A stretch of DNA of 64,000 nt. It comes from Pseudovibrio sp000156235 (GTDB lineage Bacteria > Pseudomonadota > Alphaproteobacteria > Rhizobiales > Stappiaceae). Shown here in pieces: positions 34,317-42,205 of the stretch. The stretch covers positions 445,313 to 509,312 of the forward strand of contig NZ_DS996809.1 of assembly GCF_000156235.1 (NCBI RefSeq). The letters run 5' to 3'. Numbering within the stretch: position 1 is the first letter of the stretch; every line of letters begins with the position of its first letter. The translations under genes and the position numbers were made by a program. The notes below the pieces were generated by a model, which was not told the origin of the DNA, searched no databases, and saw nothing but the letters and a program-made list of their open reading frames with translations.

Positions 34317-34861
34317 GTCTTGCGCTCCCTGTCCCTCTTAATGCCGCCGAAGCGGCAATCCTCTTCTTGTTCACGCACGTGGGGTGCCCACTTTGGCCCG
34401 TCCGACCAGTCCTCACACCTGCGTGAATCCCTGCGACATATTAACCCAATAAGGGTTTCTACGCGATTCCCCTTAGGTTATAGCGACTATAAGTCGCAGT
34501 ATCATTTGACTTTGATCAATGTGGGTGACAAAAAACATAAGAAATCCGCAGATGCAATGGGATTTTGAGCCCGCTCTGGTGTTTTCACCTAGTTACTTTC
34601 CCCTATAAAGAAAATCGATCATTTCTATCCACGCGTCTAATTTCACACACCAAATCGTCACTTTATCGGCAAAAAGGATCGTTACCTCGGCGTGAACAAA
34701 GTGAGTCGGAACCCTCCTTCCCCGTCAGTTAAGTGGACAGCGAATAATGCCAGTTTGCGCTTTGACATCAGGAGCGGTATTCCAATATTTTAGGGAAGCA
34801 CCCCTCGCCGACTGGTTGAGGAGACAGGCACTGCGTAGCCAGTGAACTGGAGGAAGGTTTT
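34317..34861. other. 545-base divergent regulatory gap between ctaC and the IalB-like gene
   Basis: No coding frame is convincing. It holds a perfect dyad GCGACT-ATA-AGTCGC (34483-34497) and an FNR-like box (34506-34519). It must contain the ctaC promoter and probably that of the IalB-like gene. Confidence 0.6.
34506..34519. promoter_or_regulatory. FNR/FixK-like box upstream of ctaC
   Basis: TTGACTTTGATCAA matches the FNR consensus TTGAT-N4-ATCAA with one mismatch. It lies 190 bases upstream of ctaC and 342 upstream of the IalB-like gene. Binding is inferred, not shown. Confidence 0.5.
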
Positions 34862-35389
34862 TTGAAGCAGTTTTTACGCACGCTGACTTTAACAGTTGCG
34901 ATGACAATGGCAGGCACCGTCGGGTTTTCCGGTGCAGGCTATGCGCAACAGGCACTCGGCGAACTGAAGGGCGAGTTTGGTGATTGGCAGCAGCGTTGCG
35001 CCACTTCTCCGGGATCCAACGTCGAGCAGTGTGCTCTTATTCAAAGCGTTACAGATTCTGCGCGCGATACCGTGGGCCTGACAGCGATCATTCTTAAGAC
35101 GGCTGACCAGCAAGCAACCGTTTTGCGTATTCTCGCTCCACTGGGCGTTCTGCTACCTATGCAGCTTGGCCTGAATGTCGATGGCAAAGATGTTGGCCGT
35201 ATGCCTTTCATCCGCTGCCTGCCAGCTCCAAGCGGCTGTGTTTCTGAAGCGATGCTGGAAAAAGACCTGATCGACAAGCTGACCAATGGCCAGACTGCGA
35301 CCTTCATCATCTTTGAAACACCAGAAGAAGGCATCGGTATTCCGATTTCCCTGACTGGTTTGAAAGAAGCGATTGCGGCTCTTCCATAA
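34862..35389 (+). CDS. Invasion-associated locus B (IalB) family protein
   Basis: A 175-residue exported protein with a signal peptide (cleavage after GAGYA, near residue 29). The start is TTG, supported by GGAGGAAGG four bases upstream. It has the IalB pattern: FGDWQQRCATSPGSNVEQCALIQS, then VLRILAPLGVLLPMQLGLNVDG, RCLPAPSGCVSEA and ATFIIFETPEEGIGIPISLTGL, with the conserved cysteines. IalB in Bartonella is linked to erythrocyte invasion, but the family is common in free-living alphaproteobacteria. A terminator follows. Confidence 0.92.
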   Translation: MKQFLRTLTLTVAMTMAGTVGFSGAGYAQQALGELKGEFGDWQQRCATSPGSNVEQCALIQSVTDSARDTVGLTAIILKTADQQATVLRILAPLGVLLPMQLGLNVDGKDVGRMPFIRCLPAPSGCVSEAMLEKDLIDKLTNGQTATFIIFETPEEGIGIPISLTGLKEAIAALP

Positions 35390-35415
35390 GCCCTTGCCCT
35401 TTTAAATGTAAGCTG

Positions 35416-35457
35416 AAAGCCGATGTGATGTTGATCGCTTCGGCTTTTGTCTTTTCA
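35416..35457 (+). terminator. Terminator of the IalB-like gene
   Basis: AAAGCCGA (35416-35423) pairs with TCGGCTTT (35440-35447), 16-base loop, followed by TGTCTTTT. 26 bases after the stop. Confidence 0.65.
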
Positions 35458-35478
35458 AGGGCGCATTGATCCCGTTTC

Positions 35479-36057
35479 TCAGCCCTTCTGCTTTTCAGGC
35501 TCAGGCCAGATATCCGCCTCAGTAAAGCCCAGAGCTGCAAAGTCGTCTTTACGGGCGGCCTGTTCCAACTCATTCCCCAGGAAGAACTCATCCAGCTGCG
35601 GAGGTTTGACGGAGGTTCCGCTCAGCATGGCATGCACTTGCCCGCGGTGGTGGATCTGATGTTGGAAGAGATGAAGTAGGATCCGGTCCGCTTGTTCACT
35701 CATCGGCCTGTCATCTCGTAGCACGAGCATTCGCGAAAGATCAGATAGTTCCAGAGCTTTAACAAGACCAATCAGCTTGGTATCGCTCTTTCTTTGCGCC
35801 TCGAAAAGCGGTGCGAGCTCGTCGAATGGGTACTCAGGATCGAAAGCACGGATGCCGAGTGGCTTTCCTTCCAGAGCGCTGACATAGAACCAGTCAACGG
35901 TGAGGATGTGGTTCAAACTCATCAAAATGGAGGGGAAAAAGCTGGTTCGCTCTGCAGTCAGCTCTTCTTTTGACAGGTTTTGACAGCAGGTGAGGAGCCG
36001 GTAGTTGGCCCAAGCGTTGTTCCTTGCCTGTGCTTTAAAGTATTGAAGTGTCGTCAT
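35479..36057 (-). CDS. DinB-family protein
   Basis: A 192-residue four-helix-bundle protein of the DinB/YfiT superfamily. The metal triad can be seen: one histidine in LNHILTVDWFYV and two in FQHQIHHRGQVHAML. It starts MTTLQYFKAQARNNAWAN, typical of the group. Some family members are thiol-dependent transferases; the role here is unknown. Cytosolic, single gene, convergent with the IalB-like gene. Confidence 0.9.
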   Translation of the reverse strand: MTTLQYFKAQARNNAWANYRLLTCCQNLSKEELTAERTSFFPSILMSLNHILTVDWFYVSALEGKPLGIRAFDPEYPFDELAPLFEAQRKSDTKLIGLVKALELSDLSRMLVLRDDRPMSEQADRILLHLFQHQIHHRGQVHAMLSGTSVKPPQLDEFFLGNELEQAARKDDFAALGFTEADIWPEPEKQKG

Positions 36058-36250
36058 TACATTATCTTATTACATTGAAATAGAACGCCATCGAACCCAG
36101 AGCCCTCTTAGTTTTCCTAAAAAGATGATGGCCGAGCAAAGGGTTTTTGCACCCTATATTCGATAGGCAGTTTTTTATGAAGGCACATTCTGATTGATTG
36201 CGGCTACATCGGCCCGTCAGAACAAAAAAACAGCCCATTGCAGGTGAGCC

Positions 36251-36868
36251 GTGCCCATAGCGATGCATGTCTATATCGCGTTTGTTGTCACGACATTAAT
36301 GATTATGTCCGTGCCTGACGCCAGCAAAATGCTGATTCTTTCCAGATCCGCATCCGGTGGCACTTTTGCTGGACTCTTTACCCTTATTGGCGTGAAAGCT
36401 GCTGAAGCCATTCAGGTGATATTGGTCTCCTTCGGACTTTCCTGGCTGATTGTGAGCTATCCTTATGTGTTTGAAGTTGTGACCGTTTTGGGGGCAGCCT
36501 ATCTGATTTATCTGGGCATCCGCAGGTGGCGAGCTGCGGATGGGAAAATCCAGGAGCCCAGCGGTCAAGGCTCAGATTTTCTCACCGGTTTCACTATCAG
36601 TATAGCCAATCCCAAAACCCTCATCTTCCTCGCAGCTCTGTTTCCTCATTTCCTCAATCATACTCACCCCGTTGACGGCCAGTTTGTTCTTCTTGGTACT
36701 ACCTTCCTACTCATTGCCACTTGTCTGGACTTGCCGCTTGTTCTTGGGGGCGGATTGGTGGAGCGCCTGATCCGGTCGCCGCGGATTGAAGACATACTAA
36801 AGCGGTTTAACAGCGGCGTGCTTTTGACGGCGGGGGTTTTTCTGATGGGGCTGCTGGTTTTCAGATGA
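36251..36868 (+). CDS. LysE-family amino-acid exporter (first of two)
   Basis: A 205-residue inner-membrane protein with six hydrophobic segments, RhtB/LysE type. The hallmark near the N terminus, usually PGP, is replaced by VPDASKMLILSRSASGG, but LGAAYLIYLGIRRWR and FTISIANPKTLIFLAALFPHF are typical. GTG at 36251 is used; ATG at 36263 is an alternative, and neither has an ideally spaced ribosome site. Members export lysine, homoserine, threonine or leucine; the substrate is not predictable. A second paralogue follows 140 bases later. Confidence 0.85.
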   Translation: MPIAMHVYIAFVVTTLMIMSVPDASKMLILSRSASGGTFAGLFTLIGVKAAEAIQVILVSFGLSWLIVSYPYVFEVVTVLGAAYLIYLGIRRWRAADGKIQEPSGQGSDFLTGFTISIANPKTLIFLAALFPHFLNHTHPVDGQFVLLGTTFLLIATCLDLPLVLGGGLVERLIRSPRIEDILKRFNSGVLLTAGVFLMGLLVFR

Positions 36869-37007
36869 AACAGAGAGCTTGCTTAAAACTCTCGCAGAAA
36901 TCCCAAGGGTTTGATTGTGGAACCTATGCATGTTGGGAGCATCTCCCTGCAGCAGTTTGCTCTGCGCCAGCTGCCCTCAGGAACATCGCGTCGGGTATTG
37001 GATCCAG

Positions 37008-37613
37008 ATGATGACTATCAGCCTTTATCTTGGGTTTGTTGCTGCAACCTTCATACTGCTTGCCATTCCCGGCCCCAACATAATGATGATACTGGCAAAA
37101 TCGACACGTGAAGGTACTGCAACCGGATTGATTGTCATGGCTGGCATGACCATCGCTCAGGCAGTACAGATTCTTGCCGTTATTCTGGGTCTTTCCTGGG
37201 TGGTGCACACGTATCCTGATGCATTTGAGATCATTCAGCTGGGCGGTGCTGCCTATCTGATCTTTCTTGGGATTTCCAGCTGGCTACGTGCGGGGCGGCA
37301 TGACAAAATAGAGAGCCATGGTCGTAAACACTTGAAAATCGGCTTTCTGGTTGGCCTCTCCAACCCGAAGTCCTTGCTGTTCATGGCGGCTTTCTTTCCG
37401 CAGTTTATCGACAAGGCCTCCCCTCCCGATCCGCAGCTTGCTCTTATGGGCGCGACTTATCTGGTGATGGCGGTTTTGATTGATGGGTTGATTGCCATTC
37501 TTGGCGGGTATTGGCGCAACTGGATGTCTGCACCATCGGCTAAGTTCAGGCTTGATCGGGTTTCCGGTGCGGTTCTGGTTTGCGCTGGTTTGGTGCTTGC
37601 CTTCCTGCACTGA
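37008..37613 (+). CDS. LysE-family amino-acid exporter (second of two)
   Basis: Starting at the tandem ATGs (37008/37011) gives 201 residues. The frame is open upstream to 36915, but that stretch is cysteine-rich and unlike the family. It has the conserved LAIPGPNIMMILAKSTREG, GGAAYLIFLGISSWLR and GLSNPKSLLFMAAFFPQF. Six membrane helices. It retains the PGPN motif that the upstream paralogue has lost. The two genes are in tandem and likely arose by an old duplication. Substrate unknown. Confidence 0.88.
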   Translation: MMTISLYLGFVAATFILLAIPGPNIMMILAKSTREGTATGLIVMAGMTIAQAVQILAVILGLSWVVHTYPDAFEIIQLGGAAYLIFLGISSWLRAGRHDKIESHGRKHLKIGFLVGLSNPKSLLFMAAFFPQFIDKASPPDPQLALMGATYLVMAVLIDGLIAILGGYWRNWMSAPSAKFRLDRVSGAVLVCAGLVLAFLH

Positions 37614-37729
37614 CCCTCAAATACTTGGGAGCGATGGGCTTCCCTCCCCCTTTATTGACGAGTAAGCCTTGAAAGTGCACGGATTGTTCGCCACAACAGA
37701 GCAAATCCATTTATTTCGGAGTTTTACCC

Positions 37730-39154
37730 ATGAGCGATAAACCGATTGATCTTCTCCAGACCTCAGGACTGGACGAGGAGACAGCGCGCCAGATCACTGC
37801 GGCAGCGCTGAAAGGCGCCGATGATGGGGAACTTTATCTGGAGTACAGCCAGAACGAAGGTCTGGTGTTCGATAACGGGCGCCTGAAGTCTTCCAGCTTC
37901 AGCACCGGCCAAGGCTTTGGCCTGCGCGCTGTTGTTGGTGAAGCCTCTGGCTATGCCCATTCCGACGACATTTCCGAAGCAGCGTTGAAACGTGCGGCTG
38001 ATGCTGTGGCATCCGTGCAAAGCGGACATTCCGGCACGTATGCGGCGCCTCCGACCCGCACCAACCAGAAGCTTTACACGGATGAAAATCCGATTGGCAG
38101 CCCGACTTTTGCCGAGAAAGTTCAGCTGCTGCAAGAAATTGACGCCTATGCGCGTGCGAAAGACCCTCGCGTTCAGCAGGTGACTGTTTCTTTGGCAGGC
38201 AGCTGGAAGACCGTTGATATTTTACGCGCTGATGGGCACCGTATTCGCGATGTGCGCCCGCTGGTTCGCCTCAACGTTTCCATTGTGGCAGGAGATGGCG
38301 ACAAGCAAGAGTCTGGGTCCTATGGCTCTGGTGGCCGCGAAGGGTTTGGTGAGTTTGTGGCAGAGACCAGCTGGCAGCATGCAGTTGATGAAGCGCTGCG
38401 TCAGGCCTTGGTCAATCTGGAAGCGATCCCGGCTCCGGCTGGCACGTTTGATGTTGTACTTGGCAACGGCTGGCCAGGTATTTTGCTGCATGAAGCGGTT
38501 GGCCATGGTCTTGAGGGCGATTTCAACCGCAAGAAGACCTCTGCTTTTGCAGGCCTGATGGGTCAGCAGGTGGCCGCAAAGGGCGTGACGATTGTTGATG
38601 ATGGCACCATTGCCAAGCGCCGCGGTTCTCTTTCCGTTGATGATGAAGGCACACCAACTGGCCGCACGACGCTGATTGAGGACGGTATTCTTGTTGGCTA
38701 CATGCAGGATCGCCAGAACGCGCGTTTGATGGGTGTTGAGCCAACTGGTAATGGTCGCCGTGAGTCCTTCTCACATCAGCCGCTTCCACGCATGACGAAC
38801 ACAATCATGGAAGCCGGTGATAAAGACCCGAAAGAGATCATTGAGAGCCTTGAGGACGGTATCTATGCTGTTTCCTTTGGTGGTGGTCAGGTGGATATCA
38901 CTTCCGGCAAGTTCGTGTTCTCCTGCACAGAAGCTTACCGCGTTCAGAACGGTAAGATCGGAGCTCCTGTGAAAGGTGCGATGTTGATCGGTAACGGTCC
39001 TGATGCTCTGACCCGCGTGTCCATGATTGGTAATGACCTGAAGCTTGATCCGGGTATTGGTACTTGCGGTAAGGCTGGTCAAGGAGTGCCGGTGGGCGTA
39101 GGTCAGCCAACCATGCGCATCAATGAGATGACCATTGGTGGCACAGCGACCTGA
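37730..39154 (+). CDS. tldD: Metalloprotease TldD
   Basis: A 474-residue subunit of the TldD/TldE protease. The metal-binding motif HEAVGHGLEGD gives HExxxH at H254, E255 and H259, with further ligands in the C-terminal region. TldD/TldE matures modified peptides such as microcin B17 and degrades CcdA in E. coli. The partner TldE (PmbA) is encoded 11-13 kb away on the other strand. Cytosolic. Single gene with a strong terminator. Confidence 0.97.
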   Translation: MSDKPIDLLQTSGLDEETARQITAAALKGADDGELYLEYSQNEGLVFDNGRLKSSSFSTGQGFGLRAVVGEASGYAHSDDISEAALKRAADAVASVQSGHSGTYAAPPTRTNQKLYTDENPIGSPTFAEKVQLLQEIDAYARAKDPRVQQVTVSLAGSWKTVDILRADGHRIRDVRPLVRLNVSIVAGDGDKQESGSYGSGGREGFGEFVAETSWQHAVDEALRQALVNLEAIPAPAGTFDVVLGNGWPGILLHEAVGHGLEGDFNRKKTSAFAGLMGQQVAAKGVTIVDDGTIAKRRGSLSVDDEGTPTGRTTLIEDGILVGYMQDRQNARLMGVEPTGNGRRESFSHQPLPRMTNTIMEAGDKDPKEIIESLEDGIYAVSFGGGQVDITSGKFVFSCTEAYRVQNGKIGAPVKGAMLIGNGPDALTRVSMIGNDLKLDPGIGTCGKAGQGVPVGVGQPTMRINEMTIGGTAT

Positions 39155-39181
39155 TTGGTTTCAGATCATCTTGAGAATTTT

Positions 39182-39207
39182 AAAGGGGCAGTGATGCCCC
39201 TTTTTCT
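39182..39207 (+). terminator. Terminator of tldD
   Basis: AAAGGGGCA and TGCCCCTTT (9 bp), 4-base loop, then TTC and T-rich sequence. 28 bases after the stop. Confidence 0.9.
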
Positions 39208-39219
39208 TTGCGGTTCGCT

Positions 39220-39972
39220 TTAGTCTCGCAATGGGATAGCTGGCACTTTACCAGCACGGATGCGGTTGGTTTTCCAGTTCATCACATGACGAATGCCGTT
39301 TTCATAAAGCACTTTCATCACTGGCGAAAACGCCTGCATATGATCCGCAAAGAAGTCATCGGGACTATCGTAGATTCCGAAATCATTGTTGATGCCGGTT
39401 TTCTGAATGTAGGTGTCTTCTCCCTGCCAATCGACCTGAGGCACACTGAGGCAGTTGGTGCCGACCCCGTAACCACACAAGGATTGTCGGTTTGGGGCAA
39501 ACTCTTTTTGCAGCGCTGTCAAAAAGGCCTCATCCAGAATAAAGCCCTCCAGATTGATCCAGCGGTCTTCCAGCCAGATCTCCACCCAGGAATGCAGGAT
39601 GTTCTCTGGTGCGATTTTATAGACAAGCTCCGGCACCACACCACGCTGCAGCTCCTTATGGATGGTGAAGCCATGTAGGCGACAGGGGATGCCAACTGCG
39701 CGCATCAGGGCCATGAGCAGTGTGCCCTTGGTGTTGCATTGACCTATACCGTCGGCGAGCACCTGACTGGCCGGGATGTTGTCGGCCTTGTTGTATCCGA
39801 ACATGATTTCGTTGCGGACAAAATCATAGACAACGCCTGCCCGGTCAAAAGGTGATAAGTCCTTCCATTTTCGCTGATCGACAAGCTTGCGGATGGTTGG
39901 CGCCCGGAAGTTTAGCAGTGAGGTTTCCTTGAGCAGGGCGTCTAATTGAGTGTTCGGTTTATCCAGCATATG
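39220..39972 (-). CDS. Transglutaminase-like cysteine peptidase-fold protein
   Basis: From Met4 of the open frame (39972) the product is 250 residues. The transglutaminase core is visible: the nucleophile in IGQCNTKGTLLMALMRAVGIPCRLHGF, the histidine in ILHSWVEIWLEDRWINLEG. A preceding VYDFVRNEIMFGYNKAD matches the family. Bacterial members act as peptidases or amidases rather than cross-linkers; the substrate is unknown. No signal peptide. Divergent from the Kef genes. Start choice between 39981 and 39972 is uncertain. Confidence 0.85.
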   Translation of the reverse strand, partial: HMLDKPNTQLDALLKETSLLNFRAPTIRKLVDQRKWKDLSPFDRAGVVYDFVRNEIMFGYNKADNIPASQVLADGIGQCNTKGTLLMALMRAVGIPCRLHGFTIHKELQRGVVPELVYKIAPENILHSWVEIWLEDRWINLEGFILDEAFLTALQKEFAPNRQSLCGYGVGTNCLSVPQVDWQGEDTYIQKTGINNDFGIYDSPDDFFADHMQAFSPVMKVLYENGIRHVMNWKTNRIRAGKVPAIPLRD

Positions 39973-40187
39973 CGCCTCCAATCGAGAATGAATCGACTGT
40001 AAAGGCTCTAGTCACTGTAGGTTCAAGAGCTAAATTGCATCTTTTTTCACTACAACCTGATCTCCAGAAATTGCAGTTCGTTAAGGGTCCTGAAGATTTG
40101 CCTTAGCTTGTCTGCATTGTGTTGAAGCCGAATTTACGATGGGTCTGTAGCTTTTCCTGCAAAAATAATAATGAGCCGCCCCTTTTC

Positions 40188-42092
40188 ATGATCTCACTCC
40201 ACCAACTGGATTTTGTCGCAGACATCATGCTGTTTTTGAGCATGGCGATTCTGGTGGTGCCGTTCGCCAAGCTGATCCGGGTCGGAACGATTGTGGGCTA
40301 CCTGATTGCAGGTGTCATTCTTGGCCCCTGGGGGATCGGGCAGTATCTTGGCAGCCCCTTTAGCACGCCAGATGAACTTCGCCCTATCGGTGAGCTTGGC
40401 GTGGTGATGCTGCTGTTTCTGATTGGGTTGGAATTAAATCCCGGCAGGTTATGGTCATTGCGGCGTGAGATCTTCGGGTCAGGGTCTGCACAAGTCGGGT
40501 TTTCTGCCCTTCTGATTGGTCTGGCGATCTATTTTGCAGGGCTGACCTGGCAGAAATCGCTCATAATCGGGCTTTCCCTCGCCCTCTCCTCAACCGCCCT
40601 CTCCTTGCGCATTTTGCAAGGCAGTGGGGACCGGACGACTCCTATGGGGCAAACCTCCATCGCAATCTTGTTGTTTCAAGACATGATGATCGTTCCCATT
40701 CTTGCCCTGATGGCGATTGTGGCGCCGGTTCCGATTGATACGGGACAACGGCCCGGTTGGGAGACTGCATTGATTATGGCGTCCACCGTGCTGCTGTTGG
40801 TCGCGGTTGGACGATATCTGCTGACACCGTTGTTTCGCCTGTTTGCCCGCATTGGTGCCAGAGAGATGATGACAGCCTCTGCCTTGCTGACGGTGCTTGG
40901 AGCTGCAGCGCTGATGAAAGCCGTTGGGCTTTCCAGTGCGCTTGGGGCGTTTATAGCCGGGGTGATGTTGGCAGAAAGTTCCTTCCGGCATGAGCTGGAG
41001 GCGGATCTTGAGCCGTTTCGTGGCTTGTTGCTGGGCTTCTTCTTCATCACCGTAGGCATGTCCATTGATATGAACTTTGTCTTCCAGAACTGGGTGATGG
41101 TGCTGGCTTGCAGTTTTGGGCTCATGGTACTGAAGTGCCTGAGCATCTTCACTGTGACCCGTGTTTCCGGACACACGTCAGAGAACAGTTTGCAGATTGG
41201 CGGGTTGCTGGCGCAAGCGGGTGAGTTTGGTTTTGTTATCTTCTCTGCGTCTGTTGCCGTTGACCTGTTGAACCCGCATCAAAGCAGCCTGCTTTCCGCG
41301 ATTATCTCCTTCACCATGGCCTTCACATTGCTCAGTGTGAAGCTGACACAGTGGTTCGGAGTGAAACTCAGGCCGGAGCCGGTGAAGCCGGATATTCCCA
41401 ATACAGAAGGCGGGCGTACCAATGTGCTGGTGATCGGCTTTGGGCGTTTTGGACAACTTGCCAGCCAGATGCTGATTGCACAGGGCTCTACGGTGACGGT
41501 TCTTGATATGGATGCCCAGCACATTCGGGAGGCTTCGCGCTTTGGCTATCGGATCTACTATGGTGATGGGCGGCGGCTCAATGTTCTTCGGGCAGCGGGG
41601 GCAGAAAATGCCAGTGTGATTGCAGTGTGTACGGAACGTGCCGAGACGACTAGCCAGATTGTGCGTATGACCAAAACACAGTTCCCGCTCGCCAAGATAT
41701 TTGCGCGCGCTCATGATCGGCGCCATGCCATTCAACTTGTCACTGCCGGTGCGGATTACCAGCTGCGCGAGACACTGGAGTCAGCGCTGGAGTTTGGTCG
41801 TGAGATACTGGAGGAGCTTGGAGAAGACGAGGATCACACCCACGAAATTCTAGCTGATGTTCGCCGCCGTGATGCGGAGCTGTTGGCCTTGCAACAGGTT
41901 GGTGGGCTTTACTCTGGTTACAAGCAGTTCAAACTGCCGGAAGTGCCTGTGAAACCACTGATCAAACCGAAGTCCGAATCCACGGCTTTGAACGAACCTG
42001 CACGGCGGTTGGCAGAGGCTGAAAAACAGGCGGAGAAGGAGCAAGCGGACAATTCTGAAAAAACTTCAACACATAAGCCATCATCTAACTAG
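40188..42092 (+). CDS. CPA2-family K+/H+ antiporter with RCK domain (KefB/KefC-like), copy 1
   Basis: From the ATG at 40188 the product is 634 residues; the frame extends to 40119. About twelve hydrophobic helices form the Na+/H+-exchanger fold (VGYLIAGVILGPWGIG, LFLIGLELNPGRLW, LALSSTALSLRILQ, GAFIAGVMLAESSFRHELEADLEPF). A TrkA-N domain begins at VLVIGFGRFGQLASQML with a GxGxxG nucleotide site. The C-terminal tail is rich in Lys, Glu and Ala. Kef proteins release potassium and acidify the cytosol during electrophile stress; no kefF/kefG-type ancillary gene is adjacent. Confidence 0.93.
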   Translation: MISLHQLDFVADIMLFLSMAILVVPFAKLIRVGTIVGYLIAGVILGPWGIGQYLGSPFSTPDELRPIGELGVVMLLFLIGLELNPGRLWSLRREIFGSGSAQVGFSALLIGLAIYFAGLTWQKSLIIGLSLALSSTALSLRILQGSGDRTTPMGQTSIAILLFQDMMIVPILALMAIVAPVPIDTGQRPGWETALIMASTVLLLVAVGRYLLTPLFRLFARIGAREMMTASALLTVLGAAALMKAVGLSSALGAFIAGVMLAESSFRHELEADLEPFRGLLLGFFFITVGMSIDMNFVFQNWVMVLACSFGLMVLKCLSIFTVTRVSGHTSENSLQIGGLLAQAGEFGFVIFSASVAVDLLNPHQSSLLSAIISFTMAFTLLSVKLTQWFGVKLRPEPVKPDIPNTEGGRTNVLVIGFGRFGQLASQMLIAQGSTVTVLDMDAQHIREASRFGYRIYYGDGRRLNVLRAAGAENASVIAVCTERAETTSQIVRMTKTQFPLAKIFARAHDRRHAIQLVTAGADYQLRETLESALEFGREILEELGEDEDHTHEILADVRRRDAELLALQQVGGLYSGYKQFKLPEVPVKPLIKPKSESTALNEPARRLAEAEKQAEKEQADNSEKTSTHKPSSN

Positions 42093-42205
42093 CTTTATAC
42101 GGAAAACTACATTTTCCCTTAGATACAATTAAGGTATTTCCCTCAGAATCGACAGAAATCAGCAAAGTCTGTTTCAGTATTTGAATTTTTGTTTTTAGGG
42201 TGCCA

